Assembly (NCBI GenBank): GCA_003598065.1
Contig: QZKR01000042.1
Span: 1-64,000, forward strand
Direction of reading: 5' to 3'
DNA length: 64,000 nt
Source of the DNA: Myxococcales bacterium
Lineage (GTDB): Bacteria; Myxococcota_A; SURF-8
Positions 26,904 through 34,751 of this stretch are shown here, piece after piece (position 1 is the first letter of the stretch; the number at the start of each line of letters is the position of its first letter). The notes beneath the pieces were generated by a model that saw only the letters and a program-made list of their open reading frames with translations, had not been told where the DNA came from and did not search any database. The position numbers were made by a program, and so were the translations under genes.

Positions 26904-27156
26904 GACACTCCTCTGTTTCGTCGAGCGCGCTTTCCAGATAGGCGCAGGCCAGATCCACCTGCCGCACCCCCGGCACATTGCAAAGCCGCTCCACCACGCC
27001 GCGGACCTCGCGATCGGGAACGTCGAGCACGGCCGCCACGCGGCCGCCATTTTCCGGCCCCAGCGTCAGGCACGGTTCCGCGCGCAACGCGGCCAGCGCG
27101 CGCTCGCGCGCCGCTCTTCGTTCGTCCAGGGCAATGGCGATGCCGACAATGGCCAT
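26890..27156 (-). CDS. napD: NapD-like Tat-signal chaperone of NapA
   Basis: NapD binds the twin-arginine signal of NapA and delays export until the cofactor is inserted. The 88-residue protein has the family's ferredoxin-like pattern: IVGIAIALD, a central VAAVLDVPD strand and the C-terminal LCNVPGVRQVDLACAYLE. The ATG at 27156 is preceded by GGGAGA eight bases away; an ATG five codons upstream is possible. It is the first gene of the minus-strand nap operon and overlaps napA. Confidence 0.85.
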   Translation of the reverse strand: MAIVGIAIALDERRAARERALAALRAEPCLTLGPENGGRVAAVLDVPDREVRGVVERLCNVPGVRQVDLACAYLESALDETEECHEQP

Positions 27157-27285
27157 GCGCTTCTCTCCCATCGTTTCTCGTTACAGATCGTGTCATCTCA
27201 GAGCTAGCACAGCCTTTCGCCCAATTCAAGAATTATTTGTCTTTTTTTCTTGAATAGCGCTCCCGCCTGTGTTAATCACCTTGAA

Positions 27286-27303
27286 GGGCGGATTGATCCG
27301 CCC
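27286..27303. promoter_or_regulatory. 18-bp palindrome between the divergent nap and cytochrome operons
   Basis: GGGCGGAT TG ATCCGCCC is a perfect 8-bp inverted repeat with a two-base centre, 35 bases upstream of the cytochrome start and in the only gap between the divergent operons. The loop is too short for an efficient terminator and there is no T tract, so a dimeric-repressor site is more likely. The Rrf2 protein at the end of the plus-strand operon is the obvious candidate ligand. Confidence 0.5.
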
Positions 27304-27337
27304 GAATAAAAGCCTTCATTTTTAACGGAGCGGAAGC

Positions 27338-27958
27338 GTGCGCGTGATGCGGAAAAAACAGGCGTCGGCCGCCGCGTTCTTGGCCGTGGGAGTCGCCTTG
27401 ATTTTTCTCGCCGCCGACCTCCGGGCCGGCGGCCAGGACGCCGCGCCGGCGGCCGTTGCGCCGGCAGTCGCCACGGCGGCGGTCTTGCACGACGTCGAGA
27501 TCCGCACGCTGCCATACATGGGACTGCCCATCGGGCTGCGGGATGCGGTGGGGCTGCCGATCCGCATTCCCTGCCAGACCTGCCACGGCGGGTTCGTCAA
27601 GACGACGACTCCGGAAAATCGGGTGGATAAAGGCGCGTTTCACCAACACGTCGTCCTGCAGCACGGTACAAAGACCTGCCGCACCTGCCACAAGCCGCCG
27701 GATTTTTCCGCCTTCGCGCTCGCCGACGGCACGACGGTCCCTTACGAAAACGTCATGCAGCTCTGCGGGCAATGCCACGCCCGCCGCTTGCAGGAATATT
27801 TAAACGGCGCGCACGGCGGCATGAATGGCTACTGGGATCGGACGAGCGGCCCGAGGGTGCGGAATCACTGCCTGGATTGCCACAATCCTCACGCGCCGAA
27901 GGTCGAGGCCGTCCTGCCGGCCCCGCGCATAAAAAATCGCTCCATGCCGAAGCCGTAG
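27338..27958 (+). CDS. membrane-anchored or exported tetrahaem cytochrome c
   Basis: The 206-residue protein has a hydrophobic N-terminal segment (AAAFLAVGVALIFLAADL) and four CxxCH motifs (CQTCH, CRTCH, CGQCH, CLDCH), in the style of cytochrome-c3/NrfB-type electron carriers. The GTG at 27338 follows GGAG by seven bases. It is followed at 15 bases by an FeS protein and an NrfD-type membrane protein, so it is probably the periplasmic outlet of that quinol-oxidising module, passing electrons to the divergently encoded Nap enzyme. Confidence 0.82.
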   Translation: MRVMRKKQASAAAFLAVGVALIFLAADLRAGGQDAAPAAVAPAVATAAVLHDVEIRTLPYMGLPIGLRDAVGLPIRIPCQTCHGGFVKTTTPENRVDKGAFHQHVVLQHGTKTCRTCHKPPDFSAFALADGTTVPYENVMQLCGQCHARRLQEYLNGAHGGMNGYWDRTSGPRVRNHCLDCHNPHAPKVEAVLPAPRIKNRSMPKP

Positions 27959-27973
27959 CCGGGGAGACGTCCG

Positions 27974-28939
27974 ATGCCGGACCAGAAAGATTCAAAGCAG
28001 AACCCAGCGCCGGCGGCGCAGACGCGCACCAAAGGCGCCAAGCGGCTGACTCGTCGCAAAGCCTTGAAGATCCTGGGCGGCGCCGCCTGGCTGGGCGCTT
28101 TCGGCTACGCCATGGCGCCGGTGCGGCAACTGGCCGAGGGAATGGACCTGCAGTCCTTCCTCCAGCAACACTACAAAGAACTTTCGCCGGAAGACAAAAA
28201 GCGGATCTTCGAACGGCTGGAACGCGAGGCGCAACGCGAGTATGGCGTCAAGGTGCGGATCGAGGATCCCCCTCCCCTGCCGAACGTGAAATACGGCTAC
28301 GCCCTGAACCTCACCACCTGCATCGGCTGCCGTAAATGCGTGGAAGCCTGCCGCAAGGAGAACAACCACAATCGGGCGATGAACGGCTCCTATATCCGCG
28401 TTTTCGAGATTCCCAATCGCGGTTTGGACATCGCGCACGGCCGCTTGGATTACGACCATCCGGTTCCGGTGGACGGCTACCGCTATTTCCCCGTTCAGTG
28501 CCACCATTGCGACAATCCGCCCTGCGTCGATGTCTGCCCGACCAAGGCGACCTGGAAAGAGCCGGACGGGATTGTCGTCATCGATTACAACTGGTGCATC
28601 GGCTGCCGTTACTGCGCCGCCGCCTGTCCTTATCAGGCGCGGTTCTTCAACTGGACCAAGCCGGAGATTCCGCCGGAGGAAGTGAACCCGGATCAGGGCT
28701 ACCTCTCCAACCGCATCCGGTCGCAGGGCGTGATGGAGAAGTGCACCTTCTGCCTGCACCGCGTGCGCAAGGGGCTGTTGCCGGCCTGTCTGGAAGCCTG
28801 TCCGGCGGGGGCGCGCGTCTTCGGCAACCTGCTGGACCCGAAGTCCGAGATCCGCTGGGTGCTGGAGAACCGCCGCGTGTTCATTCTCAAGGAGGAGCAG
28901 GCCACGCGGCCGATTTTCTACTACTATCTCGCGGAGTGA
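27974..28939 (+). CDS. Tat-exported ferredoxin-type subunit (NrfC/DsrO-like, four 4Fe-4S clusters)
   Basis: The 321-residue protein has a twin-arginine-like leader (RLTRRKALKILGG) and Cys motifs for four 4Fe-4S clusters: CIGCRKCVEAC, CHHCDNPPCVDVCP, CIGCRYCAAACP and CTFCLHRV with a late CLEACP. This pattern is shared by the electron-transfer subunits of the DMSO-reductase/NrfC/DsrO group. It probably links the NrfD-type quinol-binding membrane protein encoded next to the tetrahaem cytochrome encoded before. The long helical insert at about 50-85 is not typical. Confidence 0.87.
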   Translation: MPDQKDSKQNPAPAAQTRTKGAKRLTRRKALKILGGAAWLGAFGYAMAPVRQLAEGMDLQSFLQQHYKELSPEDKKRIFERLEREAQREYGVKVRIEDPPPLPNVKYGYALNLTTCIGCRKCVEACRKENNHNRAMNGSYIRVFEIPNRGLDIAHGRLDYDHPVPVDGYRYFPVQCHHCDNPPCVDVCPTKATWKEPDGIVVIDYNWCIGCRYCAAACPYQARFFNWTKPEIPPEEVNPDQGYLSNRIRSQGVMEKCTFCLHRVRKGLLPACLEACPAGARVFGNLLDPKSEIRWVLENRRVFILKEEQATRPIFYYYLAE

Positions 28940-28943
28940 TGCG

Positions 28944-30242
28944 ATGAACGCCGCCGACCGTCCCGCCGCCGTCCGCGAAGCTCGCGGCTTCTCCCATTGG
29001 CGGGCCTATTTCCGCTTTCTGCGGGACGCCGTCGCGGCCGCCACGGACGGCTCGCCGCTCTTCTACGCCTGGATGACCGTGCTCACGGCCGTCGCTTTGG
29101 TCGGCGTCAACGCCTGGGTGCAGCAGGTGTCGCGCGGCATGGGGCTGAGCCACATGTCGGACCAGGTTTCCTGGGGCTTGTACATCGCCAACTTCACCTT
29201 CGTGGTGGGCGTCGCCGCCGGCGGGGTAATGATGGTGATCCCGGCTTACCTCTACCGCGACCACAAAATGCACGAGGTGGTGATTTTCGGCGAAATGCTG
29301 GCCGTCGCGGCGATTATCATGGCGATGCTGTTCGTCACGGTGGACATGGGCCGTCCGGAGCGCTTCTGGCATCTCGTCCCCGGCCTGGGGCAGTTCAATT
29401 TTCCCTGGTCGATGCTCACCTGGGACATCATCGTCCTCAACGGCTACCTGCTGCTCAACCTGCACATCATCGGCTATCTGTTATATATGCGTTTTCTGAA
29501 GAAGGAGCCGGACCCGAGGTGGTACGTTCCCTTTGTGTTCGTCTCCATCGTCTGGGCCATCTCGATCCACACGGTGACGGCGTTTCTCTATGCCGGGCTC
29601 GGCGGCCGGCCGTTGTGGAATTCGGCGCTGCTCGCGCCGCGTTTTCTGGTGTCGGCCTTCGTCTCCGGCCCCGCGTTTCTCATCGTCGCCTTGACGCTGG
29701 TGGGCAAGTGGACGCGCTTCCGCATCGAGGCGAAGCCTTTAGGCACGCTGGTCGGCATCATCAAAGTGACGACGCTGCTCAACCTGTTCATGCTGGTCAG
29801 CGAGGTCTTCACCGAGTTTTACTCCGGCACGCATCACACGGCCTCCGCCCATTATCTCTACATCGGCCTCGACGGCCATTACGGCCTGGTTCCCTGGATC
29901 TGGACGGCTATCGTCCTGAATGTCGGCGCGGCGGCGTTGCTTATGCATCCGCGCATCCGGGAGCGGCGGAATCTGCTTCTGGCCGCCTGCGCGATGGCTT
30001 TTGTGGGCGTCTGGATCGAAAAAGGCATGGGACTGGTGGTGCCGGGCTTCATCCCCAGTCCGCTGTACGAACTCGTGGAGTATGCGCCCTCGCTCATCGA
30101 ATGGCGCATCACGGCCGGCGTCTGGGCGATCGGGCTGCTTATTTATTCGATCGCTATCAAGGTAGGCGTCCCGATCCTGGCGGACACCACGGCCGGCGAG
30201 GCGGCGCACTCCGCACAAAGTAAACCCAGCACGCAAGATTGA
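28944..30242 (+). CDS. NrfD/PsrC-family integral membrane quinol-interacting protein
   Basis: The 432-residue protein has about ten hydrophobic segments and the family pattern of SWGLYIANFTFVVGVAAGG near the second helix, followed by VDMGRPERFWHL and HTVTAFLYAGLGGRP. NrfD-type subunits exchange electrons or protons between the quinone pool and an FeS partner. It begins four bases after the FeS gene and ends 12 bases before the Rrf2 gene. With the cytochrome it forms a three-subunit module comparable to parts of Qrc, Nrf or Dsr complexes; here the likely acceptor is the Nap enzyme. Confidence 0.87.
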   Translation: MNAADRPAAVREARGFSHWRAYFRFLRDAVAAATDGSPLFYAWMTVLTAVALVGVNAWVQQVSRGMGLSHMSDQVSWGLYIANFTFVVGVAAGGVMMVIPAYLYRDHKMHEVVIFGEMLAVAAIIMAMLFVTVDMGRPERFWHLVPGLGQFNFPWSMLTWDIIVLNGYLLLNLHIIGYLLYMRFLKKEPDPRWYVPFVFVSIVWAISIHTVTAFLYAGLGGRPLWNSALLAPRFLVSAFVSGPAFLIVALTLVGKWTRFRIEAKPLGTLVGIIKVTTLLNLFMLVSEVFTEFYSGTHHTASAHYLYIGLDGHYGLVPWIWTAIVLNVGAAALLMHPRIRERRNLLLAACAMAFVGVWIEKGMGLVVPGFIPSPLYELVEYAPSLIEWRITAGVWAIGLLIYSIAIKVGVPILADTTAGEAAHSAQSKPSTQD

Positions 30243-30254
30243 CGCCGAGACAAG

Positions 30255-30671
30255 ATGTTCAACAAGTCCACCACAGCGGCCTTCGGCGCGATGATCCAAC
30301 TGGCGCGTGAATTCATCGAGAACGAGCGCGGTGCAATCACAGCGCGGGAGGTCGCGCGGAAGATCAATCTGCCTTCGCCGTTCGTAGCGAAAATATTGAC
30401 CATCCTTTCGCAGCATGGGATGGTCCTGGGCAGTCCGGGACCGAACGGCGGATATTATCTGGCCCGCCCGCCCAGAAAAATAACCCTCCTGGAAATCGTT
30501 GCCTGCTTTGAGCGCACCGATCCTCCGCAACGCTGCCTGTTCGGCCCTGGCAAATGCGAGCAGAAGTCGGCGTGCGCCCTGCACCACAAGGTCAAGTCGC
30601 TTTACGACCACCGAACAGAGCTATTGAAGGGAACGACGCTCGCGGAATTTTTGGAAAGCGAAGCGGGTTGA
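30255..30671 (+). CDS. Rrf2-family regulator with Cys triad (NsrR/IscR-like)
   Basis: The 138-residue protein has an N-terminal winged helix (ITAREVARKINLPSPFVAKIL, then GPNGGYYLARPP) and Cys94, Cys101 and Cys107, the three-Cys arrangement that binds an FeS cluster in NsrR and IscR. NsrR members sense nitric oxide, which would suit a nitrate-reducing locus. It closes the plus-strand cytochrome/FeS/NrfD operon. The palindrome at 27286-27303 may be its operator (inference). Confidence 0.85.
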   Translation: MFNKSTTAAFGAMIQLAREFIENERGAITAREVARKINLPSPFVAKILTILSQHGMVLGSPGPNGGYYLARPPRKITLLEIVACFERTDPPQRCLFGPGKCEQKSACALHHKVKSLYDHRTELLKGTTLAEFLESEAG

Positions 30672-31130
30672 TCGCCATCCCGACATCGTCAACAAGGAGA
30701 CTCTTCTCGTATACCTCGCAGAGGATGAGGTTTACGGGGTTCTTATTCGTTTGCGAAATTGGTCGTGTTCATCGAGAACACGGCGCCGGGTATCTCTAGC
30801 CCGTACTGACAAAATATTCGAACGGGCCTGATCCTCTCTGATTTCATGCAATTGACCTCATTTCGCTCTCGAATTTCCATCCGCAGGTTTAAAGAGGCTG
30901 CACTATGGCATCGAAAACGCATGGCCCTTACCCGTGCCCTCCTCGGATGCAACTGACAAGGAAGCAGCATGAGGCCCTTGGATGGAAAATCGAGCACAAA
31001 ACGTGGGCAATCCATTGTATTCACTCACGGTATTGCCTCTTTAATATTTTGATCCTACGCCCTAAATGAAGTCAGCCATGTGAAATCAAACAGGATTGTG
31101 CCTTCCTGAATATTTTGACCTTACGGCGTA
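30672..31130. other. gap with degenerate repeats, no convincing gene
   Basis: The 459-bp region between the Rrf2 gene and the stop of the glycosidase-like gene contains three degenerate copies of an AATATTTTG-centred repeat and a small minus-strand frame (30743-31024) that I do not accept as a gene. No terminator with a clear T tract is visible. Confidence 0.45.
30801..31126. repeat. three degenerate ~20-bp repeats
   Basis: Copies are 30801-30820 (minus strand, CGAATATTTTGTCAGTACGG), 31041-31060 (plus, TTAATATTTTGATCCTACGC) and 31107-31126 (plus, TGAATATTTTGACCTTACGG). The shared core is AATATTTTG-N-C-NN-TACG. Their role is unknown; they could be remnants of a mobile element end. Confidence 0.4.
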
Positions 31131-34100
31131 TCAGGCCCTTCCGTTCATTTCCCCCCGACGTCCGGCGCATCGCAGAGCGACGGCCATGAGCAGCAGCAGC
31201 AAGAGCAGACCGTCCTCGCTGGAGTAGGGCTGAACCATGGAGTTGGTGCAGCCCGAAATCAGCGGCGCGTTCTGGATCTCGACGATGGTCAAGGAATGCG
31301 GCGCCAGGCTCACCTGCGGGAATCCGGAAAAGGGAGCCAGATCGGCCCACGAGACCATTTCGCCGCTGCTGCCGTCGAACTCCTCGTTGTGGGCGAACAT
31401 TTCCGACAGCAGACTGGGATCCGGACTGGTGATCGAGACCTCGCCCTTTTTCCAGGCGGTCGGTCGGTAACGGTCGGAGTCGATGGCCAATTCGACATCC
31501 ACCGGATTATCCTTGCGGTTGAACAGGGCCACGTGGAAGGTGGTCGGGTCGAGAATCGTCGCGCCGGGTTTCAGCGTGGCCATGGCGGTAACATACGCGG
31601 TTCCGCCGTGCTCGATATGCCGCCAGATCCCCTTGTCGCTTTCCTCGAACGGCGCGACCAGGATTTTCTTCTTGAGCGCACCTTCTCGCAATTGCAGTTC
31701 GGGCGTGGACGCGGTCAGCGCCACCACATTGTCGAGATACAGGTCCAAATCGCGGCCTCCGCGGGCGAAATCCAGCTTGATTTTCCGAAGCTCCAAGGAG
31801 GGTTCGTTCAAGGTGTTGTCCGGAACCCACATCAGGGGCGACACGAACGAATTCCAGCGGTAATTTCCCGACCAGGCAAGATTGAATTCCACGGACCCGT
31901 AGTTGTAGGAGCCGACATTGCTGCGCATCATGTTCATCCGGGCCGTGACGCCCCGGATCACCTCCCCATTGTCGTACGTATCGCTTTCCGTTCCCAAGGC
32001 GTAATTTCCGTGAATCACGTATGGATGATGCGTATGCGCAACCCAGTTCAGCGGATCCTGCGGGTAGTCGCGATAGGGGCGCGGCACGAGGAAGTCATTC
32101 GACAGCTCCGCGTTCAGGGTCCCCACCCGGAGACAGGGCTCCACCAACGGTGTCATGCTCGGGAGGCAGTGCTCTTCCACGATTTCCGCCTCGCTGGCCG
32201 GGCTGAAACATCGCCAGCGATTGAAGAAGTTCGGGTTTCCGGGGGGCGGCGCCTGGGCGGGGCAGTTGAATCCCGGATAGCAGCATTCCTGACTGGTTCC
32301 TGTTTTGCACAGATCGCATATCGGCGACGCCGGAAGACCCGAGCGCGCCTCGTAACCGAAATCGCCCTGGTAGGTGACGGGATGCAGATCGAACGAAGCG
32401 GTTTTGACGTCCATCGAGACGCGATAGCGTTTCCCGGCCACCACTTTGTCAACTTTGCGCGTCAGGCAGTCGCTGAGGTCGAGATCGTTGCCGGAGGGCA
32501 GGTCGATCAGGAGAACGTTGGAGCGGGTTTCGGAATCATACAGGACCCGCAAACGCGGAACCGTGGGGCTGGGAGCGCCGAAGCCGGCCAGCTGCCGGCA
32601 GGCGGGACTCAATGTCCAGTCCGAAAGCGTGGGGTCGTTGAAGGATTCTTTGAGAGCGAACGCACCCGTTTCCTCCTCGGATGCGACCACGAGATTGTCG
32701 ATCCTGACCGTGCCGGACGGGTAGTAATCGATATCTGGCTGTTCCGGCCAGTTGCCGACGGATATTTTCGGCCAGGACAACGACACCGTCAGCGGGGAGG
32801 ACTCGGGAACGTAGCTTCTGCCCCACTGGTTGTTATCCTGGTCGTTGTCGGGATCGTCCAGATCGTAGGCGGCATCCGCGGCCGCATCGATCTTCACCGC
32901 GATCAGCTGGCGCCGCTCGTCCGTCAGGTAGCTTCGCAGAGCCCGCTGCACCAGGGCCGAGGGACGCTGGATGAAGTGGGAATTCTGAACGATATTGCGG
33001 TACGGTGTGTTGGTGTCCCAGTCCTCGATCGGATAATTGATTGTCTCCTTGCGGCTGAGCATGCCGGTATTCGCCTGGCAGTCGTAGAGGGATTCGTCGG
33101 TTATGCCCGCCGGCGTGTAGTTGAACTGGAAATTGGACTCCGGCCGGTAGTCCATCAGGGTGAAGAAATTGGCGAAGCGGACCTCTTTCGGCATGCCGAG
33201 CATGACGGCGGTCATGTCGCCGGTCAGCAGGGCGTCGGCCATGCTGGTGTTGAAGTGGCTGCATGCGGATTCGTTCCGGGTGAAGAAATACGAGGGAGGC
33301 GTGCCGCCATCCGAGTCCGCGTCGCAGCAGGGAAACAGGTTCAGTGAGTTGTACTCCGTGAACGCGACGGGTCTGGCCGCACCCAACTCCGCCTGGATGA
33401 TGTGGTTGTAATGGGTGATGGTCTCCTCCAGCCGGCGGGCGCGGGCCATCAGGCGGTAGTAGTGCGTCTCCGCCCATTCCGTGTTGCATTGCTTGTATTC
33501 CCCCTCCGCGCCCGCGCCGCCGATGCCGAAGTACTGGTGGGCGATGAAATAGTCCGGCTTCACGCCGTAATCGTACAGCGTCTTCAGGAGCAGGCGGTTG
33601 CCTTCCTCGTTCCCGGGGGGATACAGGCAGATGCCGATCTGGGGCGCGGGCGAGCTGTGCGGAGTGATGAAGGGCGTTTTCATGCCCTTCAGGAAGCAGG
33701 CGGCGGCGCGCGCGTACAGGCGCGGATCGAGGTGTCCGAGCTTGGGATTGTGCGGCTCGTTCTCGATCTCCCAGTGCGACACGTTGCCCACGCGCGAGGG
33801 CGAGGCGTAGTAGTTCCGCATCCAGCAGATCGCGCGCTCGAATGGCGTCCACGACTCGTTGCCGTTCAGGTCGCATGCACCGATGCTGTTGGCGGCGGAC
33901 TCGCAGTCCTCCATGTCGAAGCCGTTTCCGTTCACATCCGGCAAATGCTTGGCCGGATCGAAGATCGTGATGGTCTCCGGACTTGCGCCGTCGCTCTCGG
34001 CGATGGTGACGAGCACGTTGGCCTGAGCGGGCGAACCCATCATCTCGACCAGGTTCATGAACTCCACGAAGCTGAAGGAGGCCATGTCGATCAGGCGGGT

Positions 34101-34637
34101 TCCGAGGTGCGAGCCGTTCTTCTCCATCCAGGAGCATTGATACGTATCCCCGTATCCGTATCCGATGCGGTAGCAGCATTCCTTGCCGTCGGAATCGCAG
34201 GCCAGACCGGCCAGCCCGCGCTTGAGAACGAACTGCTCCCATTTGGCGGCGGAGGCGTCCTGACCGGAGGGGTAACGCAGGATCGTGGCGCCCAGATCCT
34301 GCAAAAGCGGCACCACGCCCGGCGTCGGCCGCCCGCACACCTGGCCGTAATCCAACAGTTGCGAGTAATTCTGAGCGCATCCCACGGGCGGGGTCGAGCC
34401 GACGTAGGTGGAATCCCAGACGCCTCCGCCGGTGGTCAGATGCTGGGTCACCTGCGCGCCGAACACCAGGTTGTTGGGCGTCCCGAGCTTTTTGTTTGGC
34501 TGCAGATGGACAACGATGCCTCCGCCGGGAGTCGTCTGCCCCTGGGCGATGCCGGCATGGAACCCGTACAGTCCCGATCCGACCAGCAGGGTCAGGACCA
34601 TGATCAATCCCGTCCTAAGCGTCCACATTTTATTCAC
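31131..34637 (-). CDS. large exported GH-A clan glycosidase-like protein with C-terminal sorting tail
   Basis: This 1,168-residue protein has an N-terminal signal peptide (LIMVLTLLVGSGLYGFHAGIA). The first half resembles a GH-A clan TIM barrel of arabinofuranosidase type: LRYPSGQD at 120-126, WEIENEP with the acid/base Glu294 after Asn293, and FTEYN with a possible nucleophile Glu428. Later parts contain beta-rich regions and several Cys. The last 30 residues form a hydrophobic stretch (DGLLLLLLLMAVALRC) followed by GRRGEMNGR, like the GlyGly-CTERM/MYXO-CTERM tails that anchor and sort surface proteins. Substrate unknown. It follows the DUF4838 lipoprotein gene by 114 bp. Confidence 0.7.
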   Translation of the reverse strand: MNKMWTLRTGLIMVLTLLVGSGLYGFHAGIAQGQTTPGGGIVVHLQPNKKLGTPNNLVFGAQVTQHLTTGGGVWDSTYVGSTPPVGCAQNYSQLLDYGQVCGRPTPGVVPLLQDLGATILRYPSGQDASAAKWEQFVLKRGLAGLACDSDGKECCYRIGYGYGDTYQCSWMEKNGSHLGTRLIDMASFSFVEFMNLVEMMGSPAQANVLVTIAESDGASPETITIFDPAKHLPDVNGNGFDMEDCESAANSIGACDLNGNESWTPFERAICWMRNYYASPSRVGNVSHWEIENEPHNPKLGHLDPRLYARAAACFLKGMKTPFITPHSSPAPQIGICLYPPGNEEGNRLLLKTLYDYGVKPDYFIAHQYFGIGGAGAEGEYKQCNTEWAETHYYRLMARARRLEETITHYNHIIQAELGAARPVAFTEYNSLNLFPCCDADSDGGTPPSYFFTRNESACSHFNTSMADALLTGDMTAVMLGMPKEVRFANFFTLMDYRPESNFQFNYTPAGITDESLYDCQANTGMLSRKETINYPIEDWDTNTPYRNIVQNSHFIQRPSALVQRALRSYLTDERRQLIAVKIDAAADAAYDLDDPDNDQDNNQWGRSYVPESSPLTVSLSWPKISVGNWPEQPDIDYYPSGTVRIDNLVVASEEETGAFALKESFNDPTLSDWTLSPACRQLAGFGAPSPTVPRLRVLYDSETRSNVLLIDLPSGNDLDLSDCLTRKVDKVVAGKRYRVSMDVKTASFDLHPVTYQGDFGYEARSGLPASPICDLCKTGTSQECCYPGFNCPAQAPPPGNPNFFNRWRCFSPASEAEIVEEHCLPSMTPLVEPCLRVGTLNAELSNDFLVPRPYRDYPQDPLNWVAHTHHPYVIHGNYALGTESDTYDNGEVIRGVTARMNMMRSNVGSYNYGSVEFNLAWSGNYRWNSFVSPLMWVPDNTLNEPSLELRKIKLDFARGGRDLDLYLDNVVALTASTPELQLREGALKKKILVAPFEESDKGIWRHIEHGGTAYVTAMATLKPGATILDPTTFHVALFNRKDNPVDVELAIDSDRYRPTAWKKGEVSITSPDPSLLSEMFAHNEEFDGSSGEMVSWADLAPFSGFPQVSLAPHSLTIVEIQNAPLISGCTNSMVQPYSSEDGLLLLLLLMAVALRCAGRRGEMNGRA

Positions 34638-34751
34638 CTCGCCATATTTAAGGTTGCATCACGCTTCGGCCGCGATCCGTTCAAGCGGCTCGGGTTTATC
34701 CCGTTGAACGTCACCACGCGCATGCGCCTTCTCCGGCCCGGTTCCCCGGGG

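Noticed and set aside
27172-27337. FNR/Dnr-type box (TTGAT-N4-ATCAA) upstream of nap
   Set aside because: No adequate match; only the GC-rich palindrome is present.
30743-31024. 93-codon minus-strand frame between the Rrf2 gene and the glycosidase-like gene
   Set aside because: No ribosome-binding site, no recognisable domain and it spans a degenerate repeat.
31296-33347. 683-codon plus-strand frame opposite the GH-A-like gene
   Set aside because: Antisense shadow of a protein with signal peptide and conserved motifs; no motif of its own.
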